Notes: generated by a model not told the origin, from the letters alone. A stretch of 64,000 nt of DNA from Hyphomicrobiales bacterium (GCA_900473175.1 UCKM01000029.1:1-64000), one strand, 5' to 3'; shown: positions 8,471 to 16,432, numbered from the stretch's first letter. Numbers and translations: made by a program.

Positions 8471-9157
8471 TCAGGCCCGTGCAAACGCAGCCATGTGAAA
8501 CTGCTGCTGATCCGGCACGTAGGCGTGGTTCCGTCCAACCGGACAGGCAAGGCGAGCAAGGCATCCGCCATCCATGCACCTCTTTCCCTCATGCGTTGCA
8601 AGATAATCCCGGCAACGATCCACCGCGAAACCTGCGCCATCGAAAGCGCCGACCGGACAGGCGACGAGACACGGCTTTTCAACGCAGCTGTCGCAGGGGT
8701 GAGCAACCGCCTTCAGTTCCGGAAACCTGATGGAATGCTTGAATAGCAGCGCACCGCGAAATGCTTGCCACAGCCCGTACCGCGGATGGATCAGCAATCC
8801 CAGCGGCGAGGCTTTTAGCCCTTCTGCCCGCCTCGCCCACTGCTGGAACGGCAGATAAGGCGTGTCGGACGGGAAAACGGCTCTCGCGCCAAGTGCCGCC
8901 GCCGCGTCATTGAGGACGCTCTTCGACCACGTGTCGAGCGGATCGGACGCATCGGCGTGGAACCGGTGCCATTCGGCAAACGGCAGCCAGATGGCCGAGC
9001 CGAAATGACCGATGAGGACGACGCTTTGCGGCGCCTCATCATTCACGCGCTGGGGAATGTCCTCCTCGGCGTCGAAATTGAAGCCGCCGCGCGGAACGAG
9101 ACCATGGGGTTCCAGCGCGGCGGCGATTTGATCAAGCATGGGATCGGCAATGGCCAT
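8471..9157 (-). CDS. CblC/MMACHC-like domain fused to a two-cluster ferredoxin region
   Basis: This 228-residue protein has two parts. Residues 1-150 contain IHPRYGLWQAFRG (123-135) after a DPLD motif (72-75). As I recall the human cobalamin-trafficking protein MMACHC (CblC), it has the closely similar IHPRFGGWFAIRG at the equivalent place, after a DPVD motif. The C-terminal part has eight cysteines in iron-sulfur arrangement: C155-x2-C158-x4-C163-x3-C167-P and C182, C194, C199, C205-P. The spacing of the first set departs from the usual CxxCxxCxxxCP. The fold is also related to QueG and reductive dehalogenases, which bind cobamides beside two 4Fe-4S clusters. It sits between bmt and the second MttB-like gene, in the same direction as the latter, 90 bp downstream. 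Inference: a corrinoid-binding or corrinoid-reducing electron-transfer protein serving the methyltransferase system. Databases would probably call it only a 4Fe-4S binding protein. Confidence 0.7.
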   Translation of the reverse strand: MAIADPMLDQIAAALEPHGLVPRGGFNFDAEEDIPQRVNDEAPQSVVLIGHFGSAIWLPFAEWHRFHADASDPLDTWSKSVLNDAAAALGARAVFPSDTPYLPFQQWARRAEGLKASPLGLLIHPRYGLWQAFRGALLFKHSIRFPELKAVAHPCDSCVEKPCLVACPVGAFDGAGFAVDRCRDYLATHEGKRCMDGGCLARLACPVGRNHAYVPDQQQFHMAAFARA

Positions 9158-9247
9158 CCGGTCCGGACCCTAACCCTTTACCGCAGAGGCCCAGACTTCC
9201 TTGTGGATCAGATTGGCCACTTTAGCCCGGCCGTCCTCGGGCTTCTT

Positions 9248-10834
9248 TCAAGTGAAGGCGTCGGGCATGGACGCCTTCTTCTTGGCGATGAACTCTTTCA
9301 GCGATTCGTCGATCGCAGGGTCGAGATACGGCGCTTCGTAGGTATCGAGCCAGCGGCGTGCGAGTTCGTTGGCGCGCTGGTCCGCGCGTTTTTCGCCTTC
9401 GGCCAGCCATTGCTCATACGAGTTGTTGTCGGCGATGTTGGACCGATAGAATGCCGACTGGAAATTCGCCTGGGTGTGGTCGCAACCGAGATAGTGGCTG
9501 CCGGGTCCGACCTGGCGTATCGCATCCATCGCCTGGCCGTTCTCCGAAAGATCAACGCCTGCCGCGAATTTCTGCGCCATGCCCAGCTGGTCGATATCCA
9601 TCATGAATTTTTCATAGGACGAGACCAGACCGCCTTCGAGCCAGCCAGCCGAATGCAGAACGAAATTGGTGCCGGCAAGCAAGGTCGAGTTCAGCGTATT
9701 TGCGCTCTCATAGGCCGCCTGCGCATCGGAAACCTTCGAAGCGCAAAGCGAGCCGCCGGTACGGAAGGGCAATCCGAGACGGCGTGCGAGCTGCGCCGCG
9801 CCGTATGAAACCAGAGATGGCTCCGGCGTGCCGAAAGTGGGCGCACCCGACTGCATGGAAATCGAGGAGGCGAATGTTCCAAACAGAACTGGCGCACCGG
9901 GGCGGATCAGCTGCGTGAACGACGCTCCAGCGAGAACTTCAGCCAGAACCTGGGTCAATGTGCCCGCCACTGTCACAGGGCTCATGGCGCCGGCGAGAAT
10001 GAATGGCGTGACGATGCAAGCCTGGTTGTTGCGCGCATAGACTTTCAATGCGCCCACCATGGTCTCGTCGAACACCATCGGCGAATTCGCGTTGATCAGG
10101 CTCGTCAGTACGGTGTTTTGCTCGAGATAGTTCTCGCCAAACACCAGTTTGCACATGGAAATCGTGTCTTCAGCGCGTTCCGGTGCGGTAACTGAGCCCA
10201 TGAACGGCTTATCGGAATACTTTATATGGGCGTAGACCATATCAAGGTGACGCTTATTGACCGGCACATCGACCGGCTCGCAAACCGTCCCGCCCGAGTG
10301 GTGGATCGATGGCGCCATATAGGCGAGTTTGACGAAATTGTTGAAGTCTTCAATCGTCGCGTAGCGGCGATTGCCATCAAGATCGCGCACGAAGGGCGGC
10401 CCGTAGACCGGAGCGAAAACCGTTGCATCGCCGCCGATCTGCACAGACCGCTCAGGATTGCGGGCATGTTGCGTGTAGATCGAAGGTGCAGTCTTCAGCA
10501 GGGAACGTGGGAGCCCCTTGGGAAAGTGCACGCGCTCGCCTTTGACGTCGGCACCAGCTTCTTTCCATAACGCCAGGGCTTCCGCGTCGTCGCGAAATTC
10601 GATGCCGATCTCTTCGAGAACGGTGTCGGCGTTCGCCTCGATCAGCGCGAGCCCCTCTTCGTCGAGCACTTCATAGGTGCGAATATTGCGCGTGATATAG
10701 GTCAGCGACTTGCCGGGCCCACCGCCTGAACGGGCCGCGCGCCGTGCCGCGGCACCGGCACCTGCGCCACGACCGCGGCGTCCACCACTGGATTCCGCTT
10801 CCGCGGGTGCATCGACTGGCGTTTCCTCAATCAT
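9248..10834 (-). CDS. MttB-superfamily (non-pyrrolysine) amine:corrinoid methyltransferase, second copy
   Basis: This 528-residue paralogue of the protein at 352-1932 has no internal amber codon. Conserved stretches include NANSPM, TPFILAGAMSPVTVAG and HSAGWLEGG. It should demethylate a quaternary or tertiary amine onto the corrinoid protein encoded by the divergent gene at 11079. The ATG at 10834 follows AAGGAGAGAAG, while a longer in-frame start lies at 10885. Residues 17-39 are Arg/Gly/Ala-rich (GGRRGRGAGAGAAARRAARS), which is not part of the barrel. The two copies may serve different betaines, as MtgB and MtpB do in anaerobes; the substrate of this one is not evident. Confidence 0.88.
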   Translation of the reverse strand: MIEETPVDAPAEAESSGGRRGRGAGAGAAARRAARSGGGPGKSLTYITRNIRTYEVLDEEGLALIEANADTVLEEIGIEFRDDAEALALWKEAGADVKGERVHFPKGLPRSLLKTAPSIYTQHARNPERSVQIGGDATVFAPVYGPPFVRDLDGNRRYATIEDFNNFVKLAYMAPSIHHSGGTVCEPVDVPVNKRHLDMVYAHIKYSDKPFMGSVTAPERAEDTISMCKLVFGENYLEQNTVLTSLINANSPMVFDETMVGALKVYARNNQACIVTPFILAGAMSPVTVAGTLTQVLAEVLAGASFTQLIRPGAPVLFGTFASSISMQSGAPTFGTPEPSLVSYGAAQLARRLGLPFRTGGSLCASKVSDAQAAYESANTLNSTLLAGTNFVLHSAGWLEGGLVSSYEKFMMDIDQLGMAQKFAAGVDLSENGQAMDAIRQVGPGSHYLGCDHTQANFQSAFYRSNIADNNSYEQWLAEGEKRADQRANELARRWLDTYEAPYLDPAIDESLKEFIAKKKASMPDAFT

Positions 10835-10920
10835 TTTCTTCTCTCCTTGCGCTACGCAAGCGCAGACTTTTCTCAATCGAACCAAATCCTAACCCCCATA
10901 CCCACAGGGGCGTTTCCGTG

Positions 10921-10982
10921 TGCGGCACGCAATGGCGCATCGGAGACAAACATCCGGTCGTTTTCGTCATTTACAAGGTCGC
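10921..10982. promoter_or_regulatory. Divergent promoter region with two candidate operators
   Basis: The 244 bp between the second MttB-like gene and the corrinoid gene hold two signals. Direct repeats GGTCGTTTT (10956) and GGTCGCTTT (10977) are spaced 21 bp, matching the repeat seen before three other pathway promoters. TGCGGCACGCAATGGCGCA (10921-10939) resembles the XRE promoter palindrome at 6424-6441. Either could coordinate the methyltransferase and its corrinoid partner. Confidence 0.45.
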
Positions 10983-11078
10983 TTTTAAGCAATGCGTTTT
11001 CAGCAACTTGCCCGATATGTTAAACGAATGCCAGCTATGATACAGACCTGTGCATAACGCGTGAAAGGAAGCAGACCC

Positions 11079-11774
11079 ATGGCCGATGATGAAATCATTC
11101 TTTCGGAGCTTTCGGACGATGAACTCGTCGAGCAAATGCATGATGATCTGTATGACGGGTTGAAGGAAGAGATCGAGGAAGGCACGCAGATTCTGCTTGC
11201 TCGCGGCTGGGTGCCCTATAAGGTGCTGACCGAAGCCCTCGTTGAAGGCATGCGCATCGTCGGCGAGGACTTCCGTGACGGCATTCTCTTTGTGCCGGAG
11301 GTTCTGCTGTCAGCCAACGCCATGAAGGCGGGCATGTTCATCCTTCGTCCCCTCCTCGCCGCAACCGGCGCGCCCAAGCAGGGCAAGCTCGTCATTGGCA
11401 CAGTCAAAGGCGACATTCACGATATCGGCAAGAACCTCGTCGGCATGATGATGGAAGGCGCTGGCTTCGATGTCATCGATCTTGGCATCAATAATCCCGT
11501 CGAGAACTACCTTGCGGCAATCGAGGAGCATCAGCCCGACATCCTTGGCATGTCGGCCCTTCTCACAACGACGATGCCCTATATGAAGGTCGTTATCGAT
11601 ACGATGAAGGAAAAGGGGATCCGCGACGATTACGTCGTGCTCGTCGGTGGTGCTCCGCTCAACGAAGAATTCGGCAAGGCCGTTGGCGCCGATGCTTATT
11701 GCCGTGATGCGGCGGTCGCCGTCGAGACTGCCAAATCGTTCATGAAGCGCAAGCACAACCAGATGTCCGCCTGA
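11079..11774 (+). CDS. Corrinoid-binding methyl carrier protein (MtgC/MttC type)
   Basis: This 231-residue protein has an N-terminal helical cap domain and a C-terminal Rossmann-type B12 domain. The cobalt-ligating motif G-D112-I-H114-D-I-G117-K-N is present, with H114 as the expected lower axial ligand, followed by a typical downstream GG (LVGGAPL). It carries the methyl group between the MttB-like enzymes and the methyl-folate transferase. The start at 11079 follows AAGGAAG. It is the only such carrier in the window, so both MttB-like proteins probably share it. A strong hairpin follows the stop. Confidence 0.93.
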   Translation: MADDEIILSELSDDELVEQMHDDLYDGLKEEIEEGTQILLARGWVPYKVLTEALVEGMRIVGEDFRDGILFVPEVLLSANAMKAGMFILRPLLAATGAPKQGKLVIGTVKGDIHDIGKNLVGMMMEGAGFDVIDLGINNPVENYLAAIEEHQPDILGMSALLTTTMPYMKVVIDTMKEKGIRDDYVVLVGGAPLNEEFGKAVGADAYCRDAAVAVETAKSFMKRKHNQMSA

Positions 11775-11785
11775 CAATGAAGCAA

Positions 11786-11811
11786 AACGGCCGCGGTTGA
11801 GCGCGGCCGTT
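11786..11811 (+). terminator. Hairpin terminator after the corrinoid protein gene
   Basis: AACGGCCGCG-gttgag-CGCGGCCGTT forms a perfect 10-bp GC-rich stem 12 bp after the stop codon and ends in TT only, so it is weakly canonical. It separates the corrinoid gene from the convergent small lipoprotein gene. Confidence 0.75.
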
Positions 11812-11872
11812 TGACATAAATGGAATGAAATTTGATCAGATACTTTTGGTCGAATAAGACCAGTAGGACGGA

Positions 11873-12028
11873 TTAGTTGGCGGCTTTTGCTACTTTATGA
11901 CCAGCACTCTGGGTAGCATTGACTGTATTTGCGGTATCTGCGCCGATGCCGCGGATCGTATTGGCGCAACCGGCGAGCGCAACCACAGCAAGGACAGCGG
12001 CAATCGGAACGATATGTGATAGTTTCAT
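11873..12028 (-). CDS. Entericidin-like small lipoprotein
   Basis: A 51-residue frame begins MKLSHIVPIAAVLAVVALAG followed by Cys-Ala-Asn, a clear lipoprotein signal peptide with lipobox (LAGC). The mature part, rich in Gly, Ala, Asn and Thr (TIRGIGADTANTVNATQSAG), matches the entericidin A/B family of membrane lipoproteins. GGGAG lies upstream of the ATG. It is a stress-type envelope gene and its place within the corrinoid cluster is probably incidental. Confidence 0.85.
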   Translation of the reverse strand: MKLSHIVPIAAVLAVVALAGCANTIRGIGADTANTVNATQSAGHKVAKAAN

Positions 12029-12098
12029 GGACTGTGTCTCCCGTTCTGCTAAAATTTAATCCAACGTTCGCATAACGCGATGGAGCATCATCAGTTCC

Positions 12099-12722
12099 AT
12101 GAATGTTCGCCAAAAGTCAACGAAATCAATAGAAACCGTGCGGGTCATCGCATGCGGGATGATTGCGCGTGAAATTCTGGCGATACGCGAACAGTTTGGT
12201 CTCGACCACATTGATCTGAAATGCCTGCCCGCGATTTATCATCACTACCCGGACAAGATCGCACCCTCGGTGGATCGCGCCATTGTCAAGGCTAAGGCCG
12301 AAGGCATCAACCGGATCTTTGTCGGCTATGCCGATTGCGGCACGGGCGGCATGCTTGATCGCGTATGCGAAAAGCATGGCGTCGAGCGCATTGCTGGCCC
12401 GCATTGCTTCTCCTTCTATGTCGGCAATGAAGCCTTCGCCTCGCAGTGGGACGACGACATGACGTCGTTTTTCATGACCGACTTCCTCGCCCGCCACTTC
12501 GAGGCCTTCATGGTGAAGCCTCTCGGCCTCGATCGCCACCCGGAATTGCGTGAAATGTATTTCGGAAACTATACCAAGATGATCTACATGGCGCAGACGG
12601 ACGATCCGGAGCTCAGCCGCAAGGCCGAACAGGCCGCCGCGTTTCTCGGCCTTGCTTACGAGCGCCGCCTGACCGGTTATGGCGATCTCGTGCCGGCGCT
12701 GACGGCGGCTGCCGTTCGCTAG
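12099..12722 (+). CDS. DUF1638 family protein
   Basis: This 207-residue soluble protein matches the DUF1638 pattern: VRVIACGMIAREI at the start, then LPAIYHHYPDKIAP, FVGYADCGTGGM and GPHCFSFYVG. Conserved cysteines and histidines (C and H in CGMI, YADCG and GPHCF) suggest a metal or corrinoid site. Family members are often found beside corrinoid methyltransferases, and this gene sits between the corrinoid protein and the MTHFR-MeTr-RACo operon. Its reaction is unknown; an ancillary role in the methyl transfer system is inferred from position. Confidence 0.82.
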   Translation: MNVRQKSTKSIETVRVIACGMIAREILAIREQFGLDHIDLKCLPAIYHHYPDKIAPSVDRAIVKAKAEGINRIFVGYADCGTGGMLDRVCEKHGVERIAGPHCFSFYVGNEAFASQWDDDMTSFFMTDFLARHFEAFMVKPLGLDRHPELREMYFGNYTKMIYMAQTDDPELSRKAEQAAAFLGLAYERRLTGYGDLVPALTAAAVR

Positions 12723-12763
12723 GCGAATCTCTCCAATAAATCGATATCCAAAGGAGCCATGAC

Positions 12764-13345
12764 ATGATCCATCGCGCTGCCATTGCCACGATGCTCTGCT
12801 TTGTCCTGGCTAGCTACGCCCACGCTGATGGTGCAATCACACGGCTGATCACGAAGTCCGATCAAGCTCGCCTGGACAAGTATGAGGATACCAGGACCAA
12901 GGCCATCGATGCGGCACGAAAAGGCGGTGGTGCCAATGACATCAAGCAACTCGATACAGTTCTCGCCAAGCCCAACCTCGCCTTTGGCGAAGAGTTTGAC
13001 ATGGTCGGCAACTGGAAATGCCGAACCATAAAGCTCGGCAAGCAGCCGCCACTCGTCATCTATGGCTGGTTCAAGTGCCGGGTCAGCGACGACGGATCAG
13101 GTTGGATGCTCGAAAAGACGAGCGGCTCGCAGCGCACCAAGGGGCGGTTCTACACCGAAAGCGACAAGCGCCTTACCTATCTCGGCGTCGGCTATATCGC
13201 CGGCGAAACGCCCAAGACCTACAACGCCGGTCCTGAGAATGACCAAGTGGGCTATGCCTATCGCACGGCGCCGAATGCCTTTCGCATTGAGTTCCCTGCC
13301 CCGGCCCGCGAATCCCTGATGGACATTCTTGAATTGCAACGCTGA
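12764..13345 (+). CDS. Exported DUF4893-like protein
   Basis: This 193-residue protein has an N-terminal signal peptide ending near YAHA (residues 1-21) and an ATG preceded by AAAGGAG. The body contains GNWKCRTIKLG, YGWFKCRVSDDG and RLTYLGVGYI, a pattern I associate with DUF4893, a periplasmic family of unknown function. Two cysteines could form a disulfide. It lies 41 bp after the DUF1638 gene but shows no obvious functional link to it. Confidence 0.7.
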   Translation: MIHRAAIATMLCFVLASYAHADGAITRLITKSDQARLDKYEDTRTKAIDAARKGGGANDIKQLDTVLAKPNLAFGEEFDMVGNWKCRTIKLGKQPPLVIYGWFKCRVSDDGSGWMLEKTSGSQRTKGRFYTESDKRLTYLGVGYIAGETPKTYNAGPENDQVGYAYRTAPNAFRIEFPAPARESLMDILELQR

Positions 13346-13414
13346 GACACTTCGTCATTGCAATGTCACCATTGCCGCGCCATATGCGTCGGAATGTGGA
13401 CCCAAGACGAAAAG

Positions 13415-14083
13415 ATGGCCGCCATCGACACTAACAATGAAATAAGGCCGCACAAGGCGGATATGCATGCAGCCGACAATGATCCGCGCTCGCTCTCCCA
13501 GGTCTTTCAGGACCTGTCGCTGACGGCAACAACACCGGTATCCTTCAGCGAACTCGAAGACGCCTTCACGGATCGCAGCTTTGCCGCGCTACTGACGTTT
13601 TTTGCCATCTTGAATCTGTTGCCATTGCCGCCCGGAACGGGTGTCGTTACCGGGATACCGCTGGTCCTCGTTTCAGTGCAGATGGTGATGGGACGCGAAT
13701 CTGTTTGGCTCCCCGCATTCATGCGGGACAAGACCATATCGCCCGAACGTTTTCGCCACATATCCGACAAGGTCGTTCCCTGGCTGCAATGGCTGGAAAG
13801 ATTTATCCGACCGCGCAACTGGCCGTTCGGGCGCAGGCAAGGCGATCGCTGGCTCGGCGTAGTAACTACAATTCTCGGCATGTCCGTCGTTATTCCCATG
13901 CCGCTTTCCAATTGGCTGCCTGCCCTGGCCACGGCGATTATCGGCATAGCCCTGTGCGAGCGGGACGGTCGATTGATGATGGCCGGCCTCATCCTCGGCA
14001 TCGTCTCGATCAGCATCGTCTTCGGTTTTGCCTTTGTTGCCGCAAGCGTGGTTGCTTACGCTGCGAGCTTCTGGCCGTTCTGA
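13415..14083 (+). CDS. exoD: ExoD-family integral membrane protein
   Basis: This protein of about 222 residues has an N-terminal soluble part (LSQVFQDLSL) and four or so membrane segments, with the family motifs LNLLPLPPGTGVVTGIPLVL and FRPRNWPFG-like basic stretches. ExoD proteins affect exopolysaccharide production and alkaline tolerance in rhizobia; the mechanism is unclear. The start at 13415 is the best family fit, but an ATG at 13394 is also in frame and neither has a strong ribosome site. Confidence 0.82.
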   Translation: MAAIDTNNEIRPHKADMHAADNDPRSLSQVFQDLSLTATTPVSFSELEDAFTDRSFAALLTFFAILNLLPLPPGTGVVTGIPLVLVSVQMVMGRESVWLPAFMRDKTISPERFRHISDKVVPWLQWLERFIRPRNWPFGRRQGDRWLGVVTTILGMSVVIPMPLSNWLPALATAIIGIALCERDGRLMMAGLILGIVSISIVFGFAFVAASVVAYAASFWPF

Positions 14084-14089
14084 TCCGCC

Positions 14090-14140
14090 TGTCGCAAACA
14101 CGCATATGGGGCACGTCGCATTTGAGTGGGCGCGCGTCGT
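14090..14140 (+). promoter_or_regulatory. Candidate GlxA/AraC operator upstream of the MTHFR-MeTr-RACo operon
   Basis: CGTCGC at 14114-14119 and CGTCGT at 14135-14140 are 21 bp apart, and a further TGTCGC half-site lies at 14090-14095. The group ends 62 bp before the ATG at 14202. The spacing equals that of the sites at 246, 10956 and 26634. Confidence 0.45.
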
Positions 14141-14201
14141 GAGACAGCAAGCTTAACCCCTGATATTCCGGCAAAAGGGTCGTTATCGGAGGATGAATTG
14201 C

Positions 14202-14504
14202 ATGGCTGATCTCATTGTCGTTTATTGGCGGGATATTCCTGCTCAAGTGACCGTCAAGAAAGGCCGCCAGGCAGCAAAGCGTGAGCTTCCCCTCCGCTTT
14301 ACCGAAGCCATCGACATGTGTGCGATGCGTATCGGCGCCAAGGACTCAGATGCTTATCTGGCCGAATGGCGCCGCGGCACCCCGGTGCCCGTGAGTGATG
14401 ATCTGGATACCGAGGCTGATGCAGCCCTCGCGCAAATTGACAAAGAATATGATCGGGAACGCCTTGTGGCGCTTGTAAAGGCAGGTGGACATGACAATTC
14501 ATGA
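14202..14504 (+). CDS. Small 'virulence factor' family protein (PF13769-like)
   Basis: This 100-residue soluble protein begins MADLIVVYWRDIPAQV and contains RFTEAIDMCAMRIGAKDSDAY, the pattern of the small proteins databases name virulence factor. ATG at 14202 is preferred because GGAGG lies 10 bp upstream; ATG at 14193 is too close to it. Its stop overlaps the start of the MTHFR gene by 14 bp, so the two are translationally coupled. No biochemical role is known. Coupling to MTHFR and MeTr suggests an accessory of one-carbon transfer rather than virulence. Confidence 0.8.
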   Translation: MADLIVVYWRDIPAQVTVKKGRQAAKRELPLRFTEAIDMCAMRIGAKDSDAYLAEWRRGTPVPVSDDLDTEADAALAQIDKEYDRERLVALVKAGGHDNS

Positions 14505-15393
14505 ATTGAGAGCGAAGCCAATGACAAAGATCGCAGCATCCATCGAAGTGGCGGCACGCCAGGCTATCGAATCGCAGGATTTGCCTGGTCTGTTTCCAGC
14601 CGGTACCCGCGTCTACATCACCGACATGGGCACCGACAGCGTCGATACGCTGACGTCAGCGGCCAAGCGCGTTCATGACCTCGGCTACAAGCCGGTGCCG
14701 CATTTCGCCTCGCGCCGCCTTTCGACCAGGGCTGCCCTCGAAACCCGCATCCGCCGCGCCGCTCAGGAAGCAGGCGTCACCGACGTTCTCGTCATTGGTG
14801 GCGGGCTCGAGCGTCAGGCCGGCGAATTCTCCTCGACCATGGAAGTCCTGGAAACGGGTTTCTTCGACAAGTATGGCATCACCGAAATGGGTGTGGCCGG
14901 GCATCCTGAAGGCAGCCCCGAATTCTCCGAGGCTGTCGCAATTGAAGCACTGCGCCTGAAAAAGAATTTCGGCGAGCGCACTGGCGCCAAGCTGCGCGTC
15001 GTCACCCAGTTCGGCTTCGATGCCGACCGCTTCATCCGCTATGCTGAATCGCTGCGCGAACATGGCGTCGACCTGCCGGTTCACCTTGGCGTGGCAGGTC
15101 CGGCCAAGATCACGACGCTGATCAAATATGCGGCCATGTGCGGCGTCGGCAATTCGATCAGCTTCCTGAAGAAGAACGCCCTGTCTTTGACTGCGCTTGC
15201 TACCAGCCATTCGCCGGAAGGCGTCGTCGGCCCGATCGAACAGCATGCGATTGCCAACCCGACGTCGGCCATCAAACAGATCCACCTTTTCCCGTTCGGC
15301 GGCCTGAAAAAGTCGTCTGAATGGCTTGTCGAGCGTGGCTCCTGGACAGTAAACACCGCCTCCCAAGCATCCGCAAACGCAGCAGCCAGCTGA
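14491..15393 (+). CDS. Methylenetetrahydrofolate reductase family protein (pathway-specific)
   Basis: This 300-residue protein has the MTHFR TIM-barrel pattern, with PHFASRRLSTRAALETRI, LVIGGG, GITEMGVAGHPEGSPE, TQFGFDADRF and GVAGPA. In a demethylation pathway it would run toward methyl-THF oxidation, giving methylene-THF, with FAD as cofactor. The start at 14491 overlaps the preceding small gene; ATG at 14521 is the alternative. The MeTr gene follows after 11 bp. It is shorter and more divergent than biosynthetic MetF, consistent with a dedicated catabolic role. Confidence 0.88.
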   Translation: MTIHELRAKPMTKIAASIEVAARQAIESQDLPGLFPAGTRVYITDMGTDSVDTLTSAAKRVHDLGYKPVPHFASRRLSTRAALETRIRRAAQEAGVTDVLVIGGGLERQAGEFSSTMEVLETGFFDKYGITEMGVAGHPEGSPEFSEAVAIEALRLKKNFGERTGAKLRVVTQFGFDADRFIRYAESLREHGVDLPVHLGVAGPAKITTLIKYAAMCGVGNSISFLKKNALSLTALATSHSPEGVVGPIEQHAIANPTSAIKQIHLFPFGGLKKSSEWLVERGSWTVNTASQASANAAAS

Positions 15394-15404
15394 GGACTCC
15401 CTGA

Positions 15405-16367
15405 ATGACCCGCACGATCGTTGCCTCGGCGACCAAAGAAATCATTATCGGATTTGATCAACCTTTCTGCGTTATCGGCGAAAGGATCAATCCGACCGGC
15501 CGCAAGAAGCTCGCGGCGGAGATGATCGCCGGCAATTTTGACACGGTTATCAAGGACGCACTGGAACAGGTCGCCGCCGGCGCGACCATGCTCGATGTCA
15601 ATGCGGGCGTGACTGCGGTCGATCCGAACGCGACCGAGCCTGGCCTTCTGGTCAAGACACTGGAGATCGTACAGAACCTCGTCGATGTACCGCTGTCCAT
15701 CGACAGTTCCGTTACCGCTGCCATCGAAGCCGCGTTGAAGGTTGCCAAGGGTCGCCCCCTCGTCAACTCGGTCACGGGTGAAGAGGAAAAGCTCGAAGCC
15801 ATCCTGCCTCTGATCAAAAAGTACAATGTGCCGGTCGTTGCCATCTCCAATGACGAGACCGGCATTTCCATGGACCCCGACGTCCGCTTTGCCGTCGCCA
15901 AGAAGATCGTTGAGCGCGCTGCCGATTTCGGCATCCCGGCGCATGACATTGTCGTCGATCCGCTGGTCATGCCGATTGGCGCGCTGGGCGACGCCGGACG
16001 CCAGGTATTCGCGCTGCTGCGGCGCCTGCGCGAAGAACTCAAGGTCAACACCACCTGCGGCCTCTCCAATATTTCCTTCGGTCTGCCACACCGTCATGGC
16101 ATCAATGCCGGCTTCATCCCCATGGTGATCGGCGCCGGCATGACATCGGCGATCATGAACCCCTGCCGCCCGCAGGAAATGGAAGCCGTTCATGCGGCCA
16201 ATGTCCTCAACGGCACTGACGCCAATTGCACCTACTGGATCAAGAAATATCGCGACCACCAGCCGGCAGCACCCGGCGCAGCGCCGGCCGTTTCCGTGCC
16301 CGCCGACAGCGCAGGCGGTGGCCGTCGCCGTGGCGGCCGCGAAGCGCGGCGCGGCGTCGCAGGCTGA
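15405..16367 (+). CDS. Methyltetrahydrofolate:corrinoid methyltransferase (pterin-binding, MeTr-like)
   Basis: This 320-residue protein has a pterin-binding TIM barrel: GERINPTGRKKL (residues 26-37), LDVNAGV, SIDSS, NSVTGEEEK and GLSNISFGLPHR. It should transfer the methyl group from the corrinoid protein to tetrahydrofolate in the cytosol. The last 17 residues or so (GGGRRRGGREARRG) form an Arg/Gly tail beyond the barrel, preceded by an Ala/Pro-rich linker. It is directly downstream of MTHFR, giving the order corrinoid methyl to THF to methylene-THF. Confidence 0.92.
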   Translation: MTRTIVASATKEIIIGFDQPFCVIGERINPTGRKKLAAEMIAGNFDTVIKDALEQVAAGATMLDVNAGVTAVDPNATEPGLLVKTLEIVQNLVDVPLSIDSSVTAAIEAALKVAKGRPLVNSVTGEEEKLEAILPLIKKYNVPVVAISNDETGISMDPDVRFAVAKKIVERAADFGIPAHDIVVDPLVMPIGALGDAGRQVFALLRRLREELKVNTTCGLSNISFGLPHRHGINAGFIPMVIGAGMTSAIMNPCRPQEMEAVHAANVLNGTDANCTYWIKKYRDHQPAAPGAAPAVSVPADSAGGGRRRGGREARRGVAG

Positions 16368-16400
16368 CCGTTTGCGCTTGGCAAACAGCTCGGCCTAATA

Positions 16401-16432
16401 AGGCGGTGGGGCAGCGATACTGCCCCTCGCCT
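16401..16432 (+). other. Intercistronic hairpin between MeTr and RACo genes
   Basis: AGGCGgtGGGGCAG-cgata-CTGCCCCtCGCCT folds into a long stem with small internal bulges, ending about 22 bp before the GTG start at 16454. There is no T-run. It could set relative expression by RNA processing or attenuation, or mark the end of most operon transcripts. Confidence 0.6.

Noticed and set aside
10835-11078. Cobalamin riboswitch upstream of the corrinoid protein gene
   Set aside because: I found no B12-box-like consensus in this gap or in the other pathway leaders.
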